The position numbers were made by a program, and so were the translations under genes. The notes beneath the pieces were generated by a model. That model was not told where the DNA came from, made no database searches, and saw nothing but the letters and a program-made list of their open reading frames with translations. Below are positions 1 through 7,963 of a stretch of 64,000 nt of DNA, piece after piece (the stretch's first letter is position 1; each line of letters opens with the position of its first letter). The stretch lies in contig HG799470.1 of NCBI GenBank assembly GCA_000531095.1, forward strand, positions 86,205 to 150,204, written 5' to 3'. The stretch comes from Gemmata massiliana (GTDB lineage: Bacteria; Planctomycetota; Planctomycetia; Gemmatales; Gemmataceae).

Positions 1-230
1 GGCGGCTTCACTGTCGTAACCGACACGCGACTGCCGCACGGTTCGCACGGGTACGCGATCGACGCGATCGATGCCCCACGGCAGCCCGAACCCGAGCCCC
101 GGTCCCGGGCGCGCGAACGATCCCTCCGAACCGTCGAACGACGGCCCGTTCGTCCGGTGCGACCTGATAAGACGCCGGTGAGGAGGTACGTCCCGAGCAC
201 CAGAACAAAGAGATAACGAGCGCGGAACAT
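1..230 (-). pseudogene. hflK: HflK-like SPFH protein, 5' part, apparently frameshifted, runs off left edge
   Basis: Reading leftward from an ATG at 230, the sequence codes a hydrophobic membrane anchor (LFVLVLGTYLLTGV), then in a second frame YQVAPDERAVVRRFG, then in a third frame PGPGLGFGLPWGIDRVDRV. Joined, these match the start of an HflK-type SPFH membrane protein, which with HflC forms a complex that modulates the FtsH protease. The frame changes look like single extra bases near 170 (a TT) and near 115 (GC-rich run). The gene follows hflC on the same strand, as expected for an HflC/HflK pair. Either the gene is a decayed copy or the sequence holds two insertion errors; both breaks lie in short repeats or GC runs, so error is quite possible. 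The rest of the gene is outside the window. Confidence 0.7.
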
Positions 231-307
231 GGTGCTCCTGGCGAACACGTTCGGTGAACCCTGCCCGCGAGGGCAGCGGGTAATCTTCTGTGCTGATACG
301 CCACCCA

Positions 308-323
308 CCGCCCTTGCGGGCGG
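308..323. other. small hairpin between hflC and hflK
   Basis: CCGCCC and GGGCGG form a 6-bp stem with a TTGC loop, just after the hflC stop codon. It may stabilise the upstream transcript or tune expression of hflK; there is no T-run that would make it a convincing terminator. Confidence 0.35.
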
Positions 324-337
324 GGTTCACCCGGGCA

Positions 338-1399
338 CTACTTCGGTGGCGGTGCTTGTGCCGGGGTCGGCGGTCCCTGAATGATCCGCAGCAGTGGGTG
401 CTTGGTCGTGAGCAGGAGCACGTCGCGGGTGTCAGAGAGCATTGCTTGGAACGACCGCAGTTGTTCCAGGAACAAGTAGAACTCGCGGTCCTGGGCGTAG
501 GCCGCGGCACGGATGCGGGCGGCTTCCGCGTTGGCCTGACCCTCGATTACGGTCTTCTGGGCCTTCGCGTCGGCCTCAATGATGCGGGCCGCACGGTCGG
601 CATCGGTGGTGATGTCCGCGGCACGCTTGCGGCCGTCGCTCTCGTAGTCGGCGACCTTTTTCGCGCGCTCGCTGCGGATGCGCTCCGCGATGCTCCCGCG
701 CACGGTGTCCGGGTAACTGAACCGGCGCACGCGGATGTCGATTACCTGGATGCCGTACTCGCTGAGGGCCTTCGTGCGGATGTCGTCTACCGGGTTCGCG
801 GGGCCGCCGTGTAAGCTCTCGGAGCCGAGCAGTCGCCGGCGCACGCGCTCGTTGCGCTCGTCGATGAGCCGAGAATCGTCGGAGCGGAACGACGACTCGG
901 GCAGAGCTGCGCCCTGTCCGCCGGTGATGGCCGCGAGCGTGGTTTGCGTGTCGGTGACTCCGATCAGGTCTTCGATCGGCATCGTGCTGATGACCGCCGC
1001 GAGCCGCCCGTTGATGAGCGGCCCGAGGATTTTTTTCGCCTGCTCGGGGGTGCGGACGGTCTTCACGAAGCGGTCCGCGGCCTCGGTGTCGGGGATCTTC
1101 CACGTCACGAACGCATCGACCGCGAGCGTCTTGTCGACGGTGCGGGTCGCGGGATCGCGAGTGAGCGCTTCGACCGCGGGCAGGTCGAACGATTGCACCC
1201 GTCGGTCCATGCGCAGCACGGAGTCGACGGGCCACGGGGCTTTGATGTGCAGACCGGCGTTGGTCCCGCCGTCGTGGATCGCTTCGACGTGGCCGAACCG
1301 CGTCACGTACACGAATTCGGCCGCGTCCACCGCGAAGAACGCGGACCGGAGCCACAACCCAACGAGAAGCAAAGTGACAACGATGAGGAAGCGGCGCAT
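338..1399 (-). CDS. hflC: HflC-like SPFH/prohibitin-domain membrane protein
   Basis: A 353-residue protein with an N-terminal membrane anchor (RRFLIVVTLLLVGLWLRS), an SPFH/Band 7 domain (AEFVYVTRFGHVEAIHDGG, ending near VRRFSYPDTVRGSIAERI), then a charged helical stretch (RIRSERAKKVADYESDGRK, ADAKAQKTVIEGQANAEA) and the conserved FYLFLEQLRSFQAML near the C-terminus. This is the HflC layout; HflK/HflC form membrane ring assemblies around FtsH and restrain its proteolysis. The reading frame is open upstream to 1480, but the ATG at 1399 places the membrane anchor at the start and is preferred. An hflK-like gene follows at 230. A low-complexity Pro-rich tail ends the protein. Confidence 0.88.
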   Translation of the reverse strand: MRRFLIVVTLLLVGLWLRSAFFAVDAAEFVYVTRFGHVEAIHDGGTNAGLHIKAPWPVDSVLRMDRRVQSFDLPAVEALTRDPATRTVDKTLAVDAFVTWKIPDTEAADRFVKTVRTPEQAKKILGPLINGRLAAVISTMPIEDLIGVTDTQTTLAAITGGQGAALPESSFRSDDSRLIDERNERVRRRLLGSESLHGGPANPVDDIRTKALSEYGIQVIDIRVRRFSYPDTVRGSIAERIRSERAKKVADYESDGRKRAADITTDADRAARIIEADAKAQKTVIEGQANAEAARIRAAAYAQDREFYLFLEQLRSFQAMLSDTRDVLLLTTKHPLLRIIQGPPTPAQAPPPK

Positions 1400-1416
1400 A
1401 GTTCGTTGGAACTCGG

Positions 1417-1453
1417 CCCATCGACCCCTCTTCGTCGAAGAGGGGTCGATGGG
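1417..1453. terminator. 18-bp perfect inverted repeat with 1-nt centre
   Basis: Two 18-nt arms (1417-1434 and 1436-1453) are exact reverse complements around a single T. It lies between the hydrolase gene that ends at 1547 and the hflC start at 1399. A strong hairpin here could terminate the upstream transcript or act in the hflC leader. A second smaller hairpin (CCTTCT-TAAG-AGAAGG, 1504-1519) sits just after the hydrolase stop codon. Confidence 0.5.
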
Positions 1454-1546
1454 GGATGCGATTGAGTGAACCGCCGGCACCAGCGAGCGGGTGTTTCTCC
1501 CCTCCTTCTTAAGAGAAGGGGGGCGAGCGGTTAGGGTTCTTCTCCG

Positions 1547-3805
1547 TTACTTCACCAACCACTCAACGACCTTTGCGGGATCGAGTTTTTCGGACACGCG
1601 AGTGAGGTTCTTGGCCGCGCCCGCGGCCTCGTATGCGGCGCGCGACACCTGGCCGCTCCCGGTGCCCTTGTGGTTGTGAACGAGCACCTCGCCCGGCGCG
1701 CATAGCGCGAGGAACGCGCCCAACCCGCCGTACTTCACGGCGCCGGGGAGCAGCATCGGATCGGCGGTGTCCTTGATGTCCTCGAACTTGAACTGGTTCA
1801 TGTCGGCCGCGGTCTTCGCGACCGCGTCGCCGGCCAGTGCCTTCGCGAGAATCGCGATCGGCCCGAACGACTCCCACCCGACGAGGTGAACGGGATTGCC
1901 CTTCTCTTCGGTGCCACCGAGCACGAAACCGCGATTCTGGTACGAGCGCCGTATAAAGGAAACCGCGGTCAGTGCGTCGTGAACGCGCTGAGCTAAGAGG
2001 GTTCGGTTGTAGCCGTAAGTGTAGCCGGCGAACCCCTTGTCTACCGCGAACGGTTTGCCACTCACTTGCTCGCCGGTTCCGAGAACGTCAATCGCCATGA
2101 TACCGATGTTCTTATCAAGGATCGCTTGCGCCGTTGGGACCAGTTTCCCCTTCTCGAACAGGCTCGATTTGCCCGCCGGATGCAGCCACAGAACCCATTG
2201 ATTCGCGCGCTTCTTGGGTTCGGCCACGTAGAAAGGTAACACGTCGCCGTGGCAGTAGTCGGCTTCGTTGGGATGCGAGACGCTCGCTGCGTGAAGCTTT
2301 GCCACGAGATCGGCGGTGCTTGATGTGTGGTATGCGTCGTGGTTGCCGACACGAGTGAGTGCGCCACGAACGAACGGGAAGTTGCCCGTCCATTCGCTCA
2401 GCATGATGCCTTTGGGCGGGGCGCTGTTCACCATCACTCGCAACGCGGTGCCCACCACGCGCTTGTACTCCTTCAGGCTCTCGGTGTCCTTCGGGGTGAG
2501 CTTCGCGATCTGCTCGTCGCTGGCTTTCGCCATCACTTCGCGGAGTGCCTTCGCGCCGAGTTCGTCCTTCGGGCGCCGGTGTTTGTCGTCGTAAACGCTT
2601 AAACCGGATGTGGGCACGACCGGTTTGAACGCCGGTTCGGTAACCTTCTCCTCCTTACCCATTAGATAGTTGCGCATCCAGTAGTACATGAACTCGCGCG
2701 CGTGAACGTTGTACTGGTGCCCGTAACGCAGCCACTCCTTTGCCTCCACGCGGGTTACCGCACCGTACAACTTGTAGAGCTCTTCGAGTTCGGGGTAACC
2801 CTTGCGCACGAAGTCCTTCGTCCAGTCGTTGGCGCAGGAAAAGGCTTGCGGCTTCGGCGCAAACAGCCCGGCGATTTCCACGTTGCCCGTGTTTACGCGG
2901 AGCAGCGAGCAGTTCTCGCACACGCACCCACCCTGCATTCCGGTGCTCACCATCACCGCGGGGAACACGGCCGCGAGCCGGTCGTCGATAGCAGCGAGCA
3001 TGAACGTCTGCGTGCCGCCGCCGCTCGCCCCGGTCATGCCCAGGCGTTTGGCGTCTACATCGGGCAACCCGGCGAGGAAATCGAGCGCGCGAACGCTGTT
3101 CCAGGTTTGGAGCCCCATCGCGCTTTGCAGCCGCAGTTCGCCTTCGGCGTCCGCGAAGCCCTTGCCGTGCGGGATCGCGGTGCTGTCGGCTACGCCCACC
3201 ATGTCGTAGTGGAACACCACGAACCCGAGCTTCGCCAGTGTCGCCGGGAGTGCTTGCAGGAAGTACCGGCCGCGGTCCATGTCCGGTTCACCGCCGCCGT
3301 CGACGTTGGCTTTGCCGGCCTTTTCGCCCGCGTCGTGGAGCCGCCCGTTTTCCCAGTGGCCGTGCGCGAACAGAACCCCCGGGAACTTCACGGGTTTGCT
3401 GGCGTCGGGGCCGACCGGTCGGTACAGGTTGCCGGACACGTAGTGGCCCGGGGTGCTGGCGAAATAGACCTTCTCGATCGTGTAATCGCCCTTATCGATC
3501 TTGCCGTGAACGGTCGCGTTGAGCGGCGTCTTCTCCGGCATTGGCCAGAGTCCCGTGGCGACGAGTAATTGCTCGCGGAGCTGCTTTCGGCGTTCTTCCC
3601 ACGCCTCTTTCGTTTTCGGCACGACGAAGGGGAAGTAGTCGTTGAGCGTCTTCGGTGCCTTGAGGCGCACATCAGTTGGTTTCTTGGCGTAGGTGAACAC
3701 CTCCGTGGGGTCATCGGTGTCGGCAGCGAACGCAAATTGCAGGAAGGGGTGGGACGACAGGAGCCCCGCGGCGGGGAGGGCGAGTGCTTCGCGGCGTGAG
3801 AGCAT
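1547..3805 (-). CDS. Secreted alpha/beta hydrolase (acetylxylan esterase-like)
   Basis: A 752-residue protein starting at the ATG at 3805, where a twin-arginine-like signal (LSRREALALPAAGLLSS) begins; the frame is open to 3946 but the extension lacks a signal. The N-terminal half has an alpha/beta hydrolase fold: GVLFAHGHWENG near the oxyanion region and the nucleophile elbow GASGGG with Ser. The second half has a further hydrolase-like segment (WVLWLHPAGKSS, GIMAIDVLGTGEQ) without an obvious second nucleophile. Large multi-domain hydrolases like this are common in planctomycetes and are often annotated as acetylxylan esterases or dienelactone hydrolases; the substrate is not evident. Export suggests action on an extracytoplasmic ester. 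It is transcribed alone toward hflC. Confidence 0.82.
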   Translation of the reverse strand: MLSRREALALPAAGLLSSHPFLQFAFAADTDDPTEVFTYAKKPTDVRLKAPKTLNDYFPFVVPKTKEAWEERRKQLREQLLVATGLWPMPEKTPLNATVHGKIDKGDYTIEKVYFASTPGHYVSGNLYRPVGPDASKPVKFPGVLFAHGHWENGRLHDAGEKAGKANVDGGGEPDMDRGRYFLQALPATLAKLGFVVFHYDMVGVADSTAIPHGKGFADAEGELRLQSAMGLQTWNSVRALDFLAGLPDVDAKRLGMTGASGGGTQTFMLAAIDDRLAAVFPAVMVSTGMQGGCVCENCSLLRVNTGNVEIAGLFAPKPQAFSCANDWTKDFVRKGYPELEELYKLYGAVTRVEAKEWLRYGHQYNVHAREFMYYWMRNYLMGKEEKVTEPAFKPVVPTSGLSVYDDKHRRPKDELGAKALREVMAKASDEQIAKLTPKDTESLKEYKRVVGTALRVMVNSAPPKGIMLSEWTGNFPFVRGALTRVGNHDAYHTSSTADLVAKLHAASVSHPNEADYCHGDVLPFYVAEPKKRANQWVLWLHPAGKSSLFEKGKLVPTAQAILDKNIGIMAIDVLGTGEQVSGKPFAVDKGFAGYTYGYNRTLLAQRVHDALTAVSFIRRSYQNRGFVLGGTEEKGNPVHLVGWESFGPIAILAKALAGDAVAKTAADMNQFKFEDIKDTADPMLLPGAVKYGGLGAFLALCAPGEVLVHNHKGTGSGQVSRAAYEAAGAAKNLTRVSEKLDPAKVVEWLVK

Positions 3806-4115
3806 GGGTAACTCCGGATGAGGTGAGCCGACATTAAGGGATGGGGCGCGCCGCGTCAACGATCCGTCACTCGGAGGACCGCACGCGGCCGGCGGGTGAC
3901 CTTGCCAAAACGTAGGTGCGGTCGTTAATATGCCTATCTTCGGCACGGCACGTTATTTTCGCCGGCTCTCGCGCGATCTGCCGACGCGCGGCAAGGTCCG
4001 GCTAGTGAGTGGGGTCGCACCGCTTCTTTCCTTCGTGGACACTCGGCCGAGTGCCGGGCGGGACGCTTGTTCCGCTGAGCGCGGTCGGAGGAGCGGCGAT
4101 CAGTGGGGGTCAGAC
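3806..4115. other. divergent intergenic region
   Basis: About 310 bases between two divergent genes, presumably holding both promoters. The frame of the right-hand gene is open back to 3930, but no convincing protein is seen there. No clear operator or hairpin was recognised. Confidence 0.4.
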
Positions 4116-5492
4116 GTGACGGAATCTCTCATCGATCTGCGGGCGCTTCTCGTCGAGCGCGAAGACTTTGAAGGCGGGATGGTCGGGCGGCTGCGTGAGG
4201 GGTTGGCCCAGGGCGGGCCACAGGTTCGTGCCCTCAAAGACATCATCGACACGCTCACGAAGCGGCTCGCGGTCGCGGCCCCGCCGCAACAAAAGAAGAT
4301 CCACCTCAAGCTCGGTGTCGCCAACTACTTCCTCGGGCACGTCCGCGTCGCGGTGGACAACCTGCTGAAGGCGGAAGGCCCGTTGGCCGCGTTCTTCCTC
4401 GGGCAGGCCCACGTGACGCTCGGTCAGTCGCGCCAGTACGCGGAAGACGGGGCCGACACGACCGACCACTATGACGCGGCCGTGAAAGCCTTTGAGCGGG
4501 CGGAAAAGTCGGGCTATGCGCCGCAATCGGTGCAGCTCCAGCGCGCCGGTGTGCTCCGGTTGCAGGGGCACCTCGGTGAATCGAAGACCATCCTCGCCAA
4601 ACTCAAGGACGCGGCCGCGCACAACGCGGAATACTACTACCAGGAAGGCGCGCTCGCGGAAGCCGAGGGCGATATTCCCCGGGCCGCGAAGTACTTCGAG
4701 CGCGCCGTTGAACTCGAACCCCGGCACTCGGCGGCCCTCTTCCGGTTGGGCTTCCTGAACGACCAGCAGGGGAACGACTACGAGGCCATCGGGTACTACG
4801 AGCGGTGCCTGAAGTACCCGCCGGTGGGGAAGGGCGTCCTGTACAACCTCGGCGTGCTGTACGAAGACAACGACATGTACGACAAGGCCGCGGACTGCTA
4901 CCGCCGGCTCGCGAAGGCCGACCCGCGCGACGAGCGCGCCAAGCTGTTCGTGAAGGACTCCGAAGCGTCGCTCTCGATGCACTACGATCCGGAGGACGAA
5001 CAACTCCGCATGGCCGACCGCGTCGTGCTGGAGATCCCGATCACCGACTTCGAGCTGTCGGTTCGCAGCCGCAACTGCCTCAAGCGGATGAACATCCGCA
5101 CGCTCGGCGACCTCACGCGCGTCACCGAGTCGCAACTGCTCGCGAGCAAGAACTTCGGCGAGACGTCGCTCGAAGAGATCAAGATCATCATGAACGCGAA
5201 GCAACTGCGCATCGGGCAGTCGCTCGACCAGGGGCAGCAGTACGAGTTCCGCTACCGCCCGCAGCAGAACCTCAGCCCGGAAGAACAGGCCACGCTCAAC
5301 AAGCCGGTGAGCGACCTGAACCTCTCCGTTCGTGCGCGCAAGTGCATGAATCGGTTGAACATCGGCACACTCGGCGAACTCGTCCAGCGCACCGCCGACG
5401 AGCTGCTCGAGGCCAAGAACTTCGGCCAGACCTCGCTCACGGAAGTCCGCGAGCGCCTCGGCCAGTTCAACCTCAAGCTCCGCGGGGACTGA
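4116..5492 (+). CDS. TPR protein with two tandem RNA polymerase alpha C-terminal domains
   Basis: A 458-residue protein. The GTG at 4116 is chosen because VTESLIDLRALL begins the conserved part and GGGGGT lies just upstream; the longer frame from 3930 looks non-coding. Residues ~70-280 carry tetratricopeptide repeats (AAKYFERAVELEPRHSAALFRLG, YNLGVLYEDNDMYDKAADCYRRLA; quoted in parts). Residues ~300-380 and ~395-455 are two helix-hairpin-helix alpha-CTD modules, each with a characteristic core (LSVRSRNCLKRMNIRTLGDL and LSVRARKCMNRLNIGTLGEL) followed by KNFGETSL or KNFGQTSL. In RNA polymerase this module contacts UP elements and activators. There is no alpha N-terminal domain, so it cannot be an ordinary RpoA. 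It may bridge proteins to DNA or polymerase; that role is inference. Confidence 0.88.
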   Translation: MTESLIDLRALLVEREDFEGGMVGRLREGLAQGGPQVRALKDIIDTLTKRLAVAAPPQQKKIHLKLGVANYFLGHVRVAVDNLLKAEGPLAAFFLGQAHVTLGQSRQYAEDGADTTDHYDAAVKAFERAEKSGYAPQSVQLQRAGVLRLQGHLGESKTILAKLKDAAAHNAEYYYQEGALAEAEGDIPRAAKYFERAVELEPRHSAALFRLGFLNDQQGNDYEAIGYYERCLKYPPVGKGVLYNLGVLYEDNDMYDKAADCYRRLAKADPRDERAKLFVKDSEASLSMHYDPEDEQLRMADRVVLEIPITDFELSVRSRNCLKRMNIRTLGDLTRVTESQLLASKNFGETSLEEIKIIMNAKQLRIGQSLDQGQQYEFRYRPQQNLSPEEQATLNKPVSDLNLSVRARKCMNRLNIGTLGELVQRTADELLEAKNFGQTSLTEVRERLGQFNLKLRGD

Positions 5493-5496
5493 GCAC

Positions 5497-5922
5497 GTGG
5501 GCGTGCCCCAAGATAAGGACGCCAAACGGTTTTATCAGGTTGCATGGCAGCGGTTGGAAGACGCCGCGTTCCTTCTAGATGCGGCTCGAACGACCGCTGC
5601 CATGTACCTCGGCGGGTATTGCGTCGAGTGTATGTGGAAAGCCCTGATCGTTACGCAGGCCGGGAAGAGCAAAAAGGACGAGGTGCTAGAGCTGTTCGCG
5701 GGCAGTAAGGCCCACAATTTCGATTGGTTGCGGTCTCTCTACGACAAATACGGCGGACCGCCGCCCCCGAAGAGAGACAAAGAATTGACGAACGCGCTCG
5801 TCGTTGTCGCTTCTTGGGGGACGCACTTGCGATACCACCCTGGTACAATGCCGGAAGACACCGCGAAGGAGTTTTTGGACGCCGTTCGGCTGGTTAGAAA
5901 GTGGGCCGACGAGAGGTTGTGA
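5497..5922 (+). CDS. HEPN domain protein
   Basis: A 141-residue helical protein with the HEPN layout: DAKRFYQVAWQRLEDAAFLL, then YLGGYCVECMWKALIV, then AHNFDWLRSLYDKYG, and a last helix EFLDAVRLVRKWADERL. The R-x4-6-H RNase motif of toxic HEPN proteins is not evident, so it may be a non-catalytic member. The start is a GTG at 5497, only 4 nt after the preceding stop; a second GTG at 5503 is possible. The next gene begins 2 nt after its stop, so the two are probably co-translated. HEPN proteins often act with a small partner in toxin-antitoxin or nucleotidyltransferase pairs, but no nucleotidyltransferase motif is present next door. Confidence 0.7.
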   Translation: MGVPQDKDAKRFYQVAWQRLEDAAFLLDAARTTAAMYLGGYCVECMWKALIVTQAGKSKKDEVLELFAGSKAHNFDWLRSLYDKYGGPPPPKRDKELTNALVVVASWGTHLRYHPGTMPEDTAKEFLDAVRLVRKWADERL

Positions 5923-5924
5923 CG

Positions 5925-6293
5925 ATGGCCGTGAATATGCGCGAACCGGTCGACCCCGTCATGGAGGCCATTGCCGCCGCCGTTCGCAATTACACCAATG
6001 CCCACCCATCGGCGGAAGCGGACATATACCGGTACAGCCCGGTGTCCGTTCGGGTACGGGTCGTCGATCCCGATTTCCGTGGCAAGAGTCGGTCGGAGCG
6101 GCACAAAATCGTCTGGCCACTCTTATACGCTCTCGACGCCGATATCCTTGCCGACTTGACAATCCTACTGTTACTCGCTCCAGACGAACTGGAATCGTCT
6201 ATCGCGAACCGTGATTTCGACACCCCCGTGTTTGCCGCCGAATACGCGGCTGCGCTCAAAGCCGTTTCGGGTGGTGGCGCAGCAACTCCGTGA
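5925..6293 (+). CDS. Small protein coupled to the HEPN gene, unrecognised
   Basis: A 122-residue protein starting at the ATG at 5925, 2 nt after the HEPN stop codon. It has the pattern VSVRVRVVDPDFRGKSRSER, then HKIVWPLLYALDADILADL and LLLLAPDEL. I recall similar small proteins in planctomycetes but cannot name a family. The tight spacing suggests it works with the HEPN protein. No membrane segment, metal motif or catalytic residue stands out. Confidence 0.6.
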   Translation: MAVNMREPVDPVMEAIAAAVRNYTNAHPSAEADIYRYSPVSVRVRVVDPDFRGKSRSERHKIVWPLLYALDADILADLTILLLLAPDELESSIANRDFDTPVFAAEYAAALKAVSGGGAATP

Positions 6294-6306
6294 GCCCTCC
6301 CTCCAA

Positions 6307-7416
6307 ATGCTTTTTCCATTCACCCTTCAAGCGACCGATGGGGCCGCCCGCGCCGGTACGCTCACCACACCACACGGTGAGGTGCCGACGCCCGCGTTCA
6401 TGCCGGTCGGCACGCAGGCCACGGTTAAGGGACTGACGCCGGAGATGGTCCGCGCGGCGGGCGCGCACATCATTCTCGGGAACACGTACCACCTCGCGCT
6501 TCGGCCCGGGGATGAGATCGTCCGCGACTTCGGCGGGTTGCACAAGTTCATGCACTGGGACGGCCCGATCCTCACGGACTCGGGCGGCTTCCAGGTGTTC
6601 AGCCTCGCCGGGCAGGTGAAAATCACTGACCACGGCGCGAAGTTTAAAAGCCACATCGACGGTTCGCCGCTCGAACTGACGCCCGAACGCGCCGTCGAGA
6701 TCCAGCAGAACCTCGGGTCCGATATCGCGATGGTGCTCGACGAGTGCCCGCCCGCGACCTCCGAGCCGGCGAAGATGCGCGCCGCGGTCCTCCGCACCAT
6801 TCGCTGGGCGGAACGCTGCAAAAAGCACCATTCTCGGCCCGGTCAGGCGCAGTTCGCCATCGTGCAGGGCGGGCTGAACCTCGATCTGCGTGCGGAGTGT
6901 GCCCGTGAACTCGTCGCGATGGACTTCCCCGGCTACGCGCTGGGCGGATTCAGCGTTGGAGAAGCGCCAGAAGCCATGCACGCGGCTCTACCCACGTGCG
7001 CCGCGTGCTTGCCCGAACACAAACCGCGATACCTGATGGGCGTGGGGCGCCCGCAGGATTTGCTCGCCGGGGTCGCGTCCGGGATCGACATGTTCGACTG
7101 CGTGATGCCCACCCGCAACGGCCGGAACGCCCTCGCGTTCACGAGCGACGGACCGATCCGCTTGCGGAACGCGAAACACCGGCGAGATCCGGCCCCCGTC
7201 GCGTCCGATTGCGCGTGCTACTGCTGCGAGAACTACTCGCGGGGCTACCTGCACCACCTGTTCGCGGCCGACGAGATGTTGGGGCCGACGCTGCTGAGTC
7301 TGCACAACATCGCGTTCTACCTGCGGTTGATGGCCGACGCCCGGCGCGCCATCACGGAGGGGCGGTTCGCGGCCTTCCGTGCCGGTTGCCTTGCCCGCTG
7401 GAACGCCGATTCCTAA
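6307..7416 (+). CDS. tgt: Queuine tRNA-ribosyltransferase (tRNA-guanine transglycosylase)
   Basis: A 369-residue TIM-barrel enzyme that exchanges guanine-34 of GUN-anticodon tRNAs for the queuosine precursor. Diagnostic segments are GTQATVKGLTPEMV, LGNTYHLALRPG, ILTDSGGFQVFSL (catalytic Asp region), ALGGFSVGE and FDCVMPTRNGRNALAF (nucleophile Asp). The zinc site is C-x-C-x2-C followed by a His: CACYCCENYSRGYL then SLHN. The frame is open from 6211, but the ATG at 6307 matches the family start. It is followed by yajC and secDF, the usual bacterial tgt-yajC-secD-secF order. Confidence 0.96.
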   Translation: MLFPFTLQATDGAARAGTLTTPHGEVPTPAFMPVGTQATVKGLTPEMVRAAGAHIILGNTYHLALRPGDEIVRDFGGLHKFMHWDGPILTDSGGFQVFSLAGQVKITDHGAKFKSHIDGSPLELTPERAVEIQQNLGSDIAMVLDECPPATSEPAKMRAAVLRTIRWAERCKKHHSRPGQAQFAIVQGGLNLDLRAECARELVAMDFPGYALGGFSVGEAPEAMHAALPTCAACLPEHKPRYLMGVGRPQDLLAGVASGIDMFDCVMPTRNGRNALAFTSDGPIRLRNAKHRRDPAPVASDCACYCCENYSRGYLHHLFAADEMLGPTLLSLHNIAFYLRLMADARRAITEGRFAAFRAGCLARWNADS

Positions 7417-7450
7417 ATTGATCGTTCCGATTGTAGCGACCGAGCGCCGT

Positions 7451-7468
7451 TTCAGCGTAAAAGCTGAA
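7451..7468. terminator. weak hairpin between tgt and yajC
   Basis: TTCAGC-GTAAAA-GCTGAA forms a 6-bp stem 35 nt after the tgt stop. It may partly separate tgt from yajC expression; no T-run follows. Confidence 0.3.
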
Positions 7469-7527
7469 TCCCGCTCCGGTGTTTTGCGATCACGAGTACG
7501 GTGCCGAGTCAGGAACGCAGGGTGACA

Positions 7528-7875
7528 ATGAGCTTGCTCTTATTATTCGCGCAAGAAGGGCAACAACAGCCGCCGGGCGCGCTGCCCGGTGGCCCGATGG
7601 CGCCGTTGTTCATCCTCGGGTTGGTGGTGCTGTTCCTGCTCGTGGTCGTCTTCCCGGCCCAGCGCCGGCAGAAGAAGGACCAGGAGCAGGTGATCGCGTC
7701 GGTCAAGCGCGGGACGAAGGTGCTGACCAACGCGGGCATCGTCGCCACCGTCGTTTCGGCGAAGGACGGCGAGGACGAGATCGTGATCCGCTCCGAGGAC
7801 ACGAAGCTGCGGATCAAGCGCAACGTGGTCGTCCAGGTGCTCGGCTCGGACGACGCGGAAGCGGCCAAACAGTAA
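7528..7875 (+). CDS. yajC: Preprotein translocase subunit YajC
   Basis: A 115-residue protein with one N-terminal membrane segment (APLFILGLVVLFLLVVVFP) followed by the YajC signature QRRQKKDQEQVIASVKRG and TKVLTNAGIVATVVS. YajC associates with SecDF next to the SecYEG channel. The ATG at 7528 with an upstream AGGAACGCAGGG is preferred over the earlier in-frame start at 7501. A Gln/Pro-rich insert precedes the membrane segment, as often in planctomycetes. It lies 88 nt before secDF. Confidence 0.94.
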   Translation: MSLLLLFAQEGQQQPPGALPGGPMAPLFILGLVVLFLLVVVFPAQRRQKKDQEQVIASVKRGTKVLTNAGIVATVVSAKDGEDEIVIRSEDTKLRIKRNVVVQVLGSDDAEAAKQ

Positions 7876-7963
7876 TCGCGGGCAACAGTCACACAGGACG
7901 CCGACGTGCGGCGCGCCCCCAAGACGGGGGCCGCCGGACCGTCTCAGGAATGGTTCACACGCC

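Noticed and set aside
290-814. Plus-strand frame over hflC
   Set aside because: Shadow of hflC with no independent evidence.
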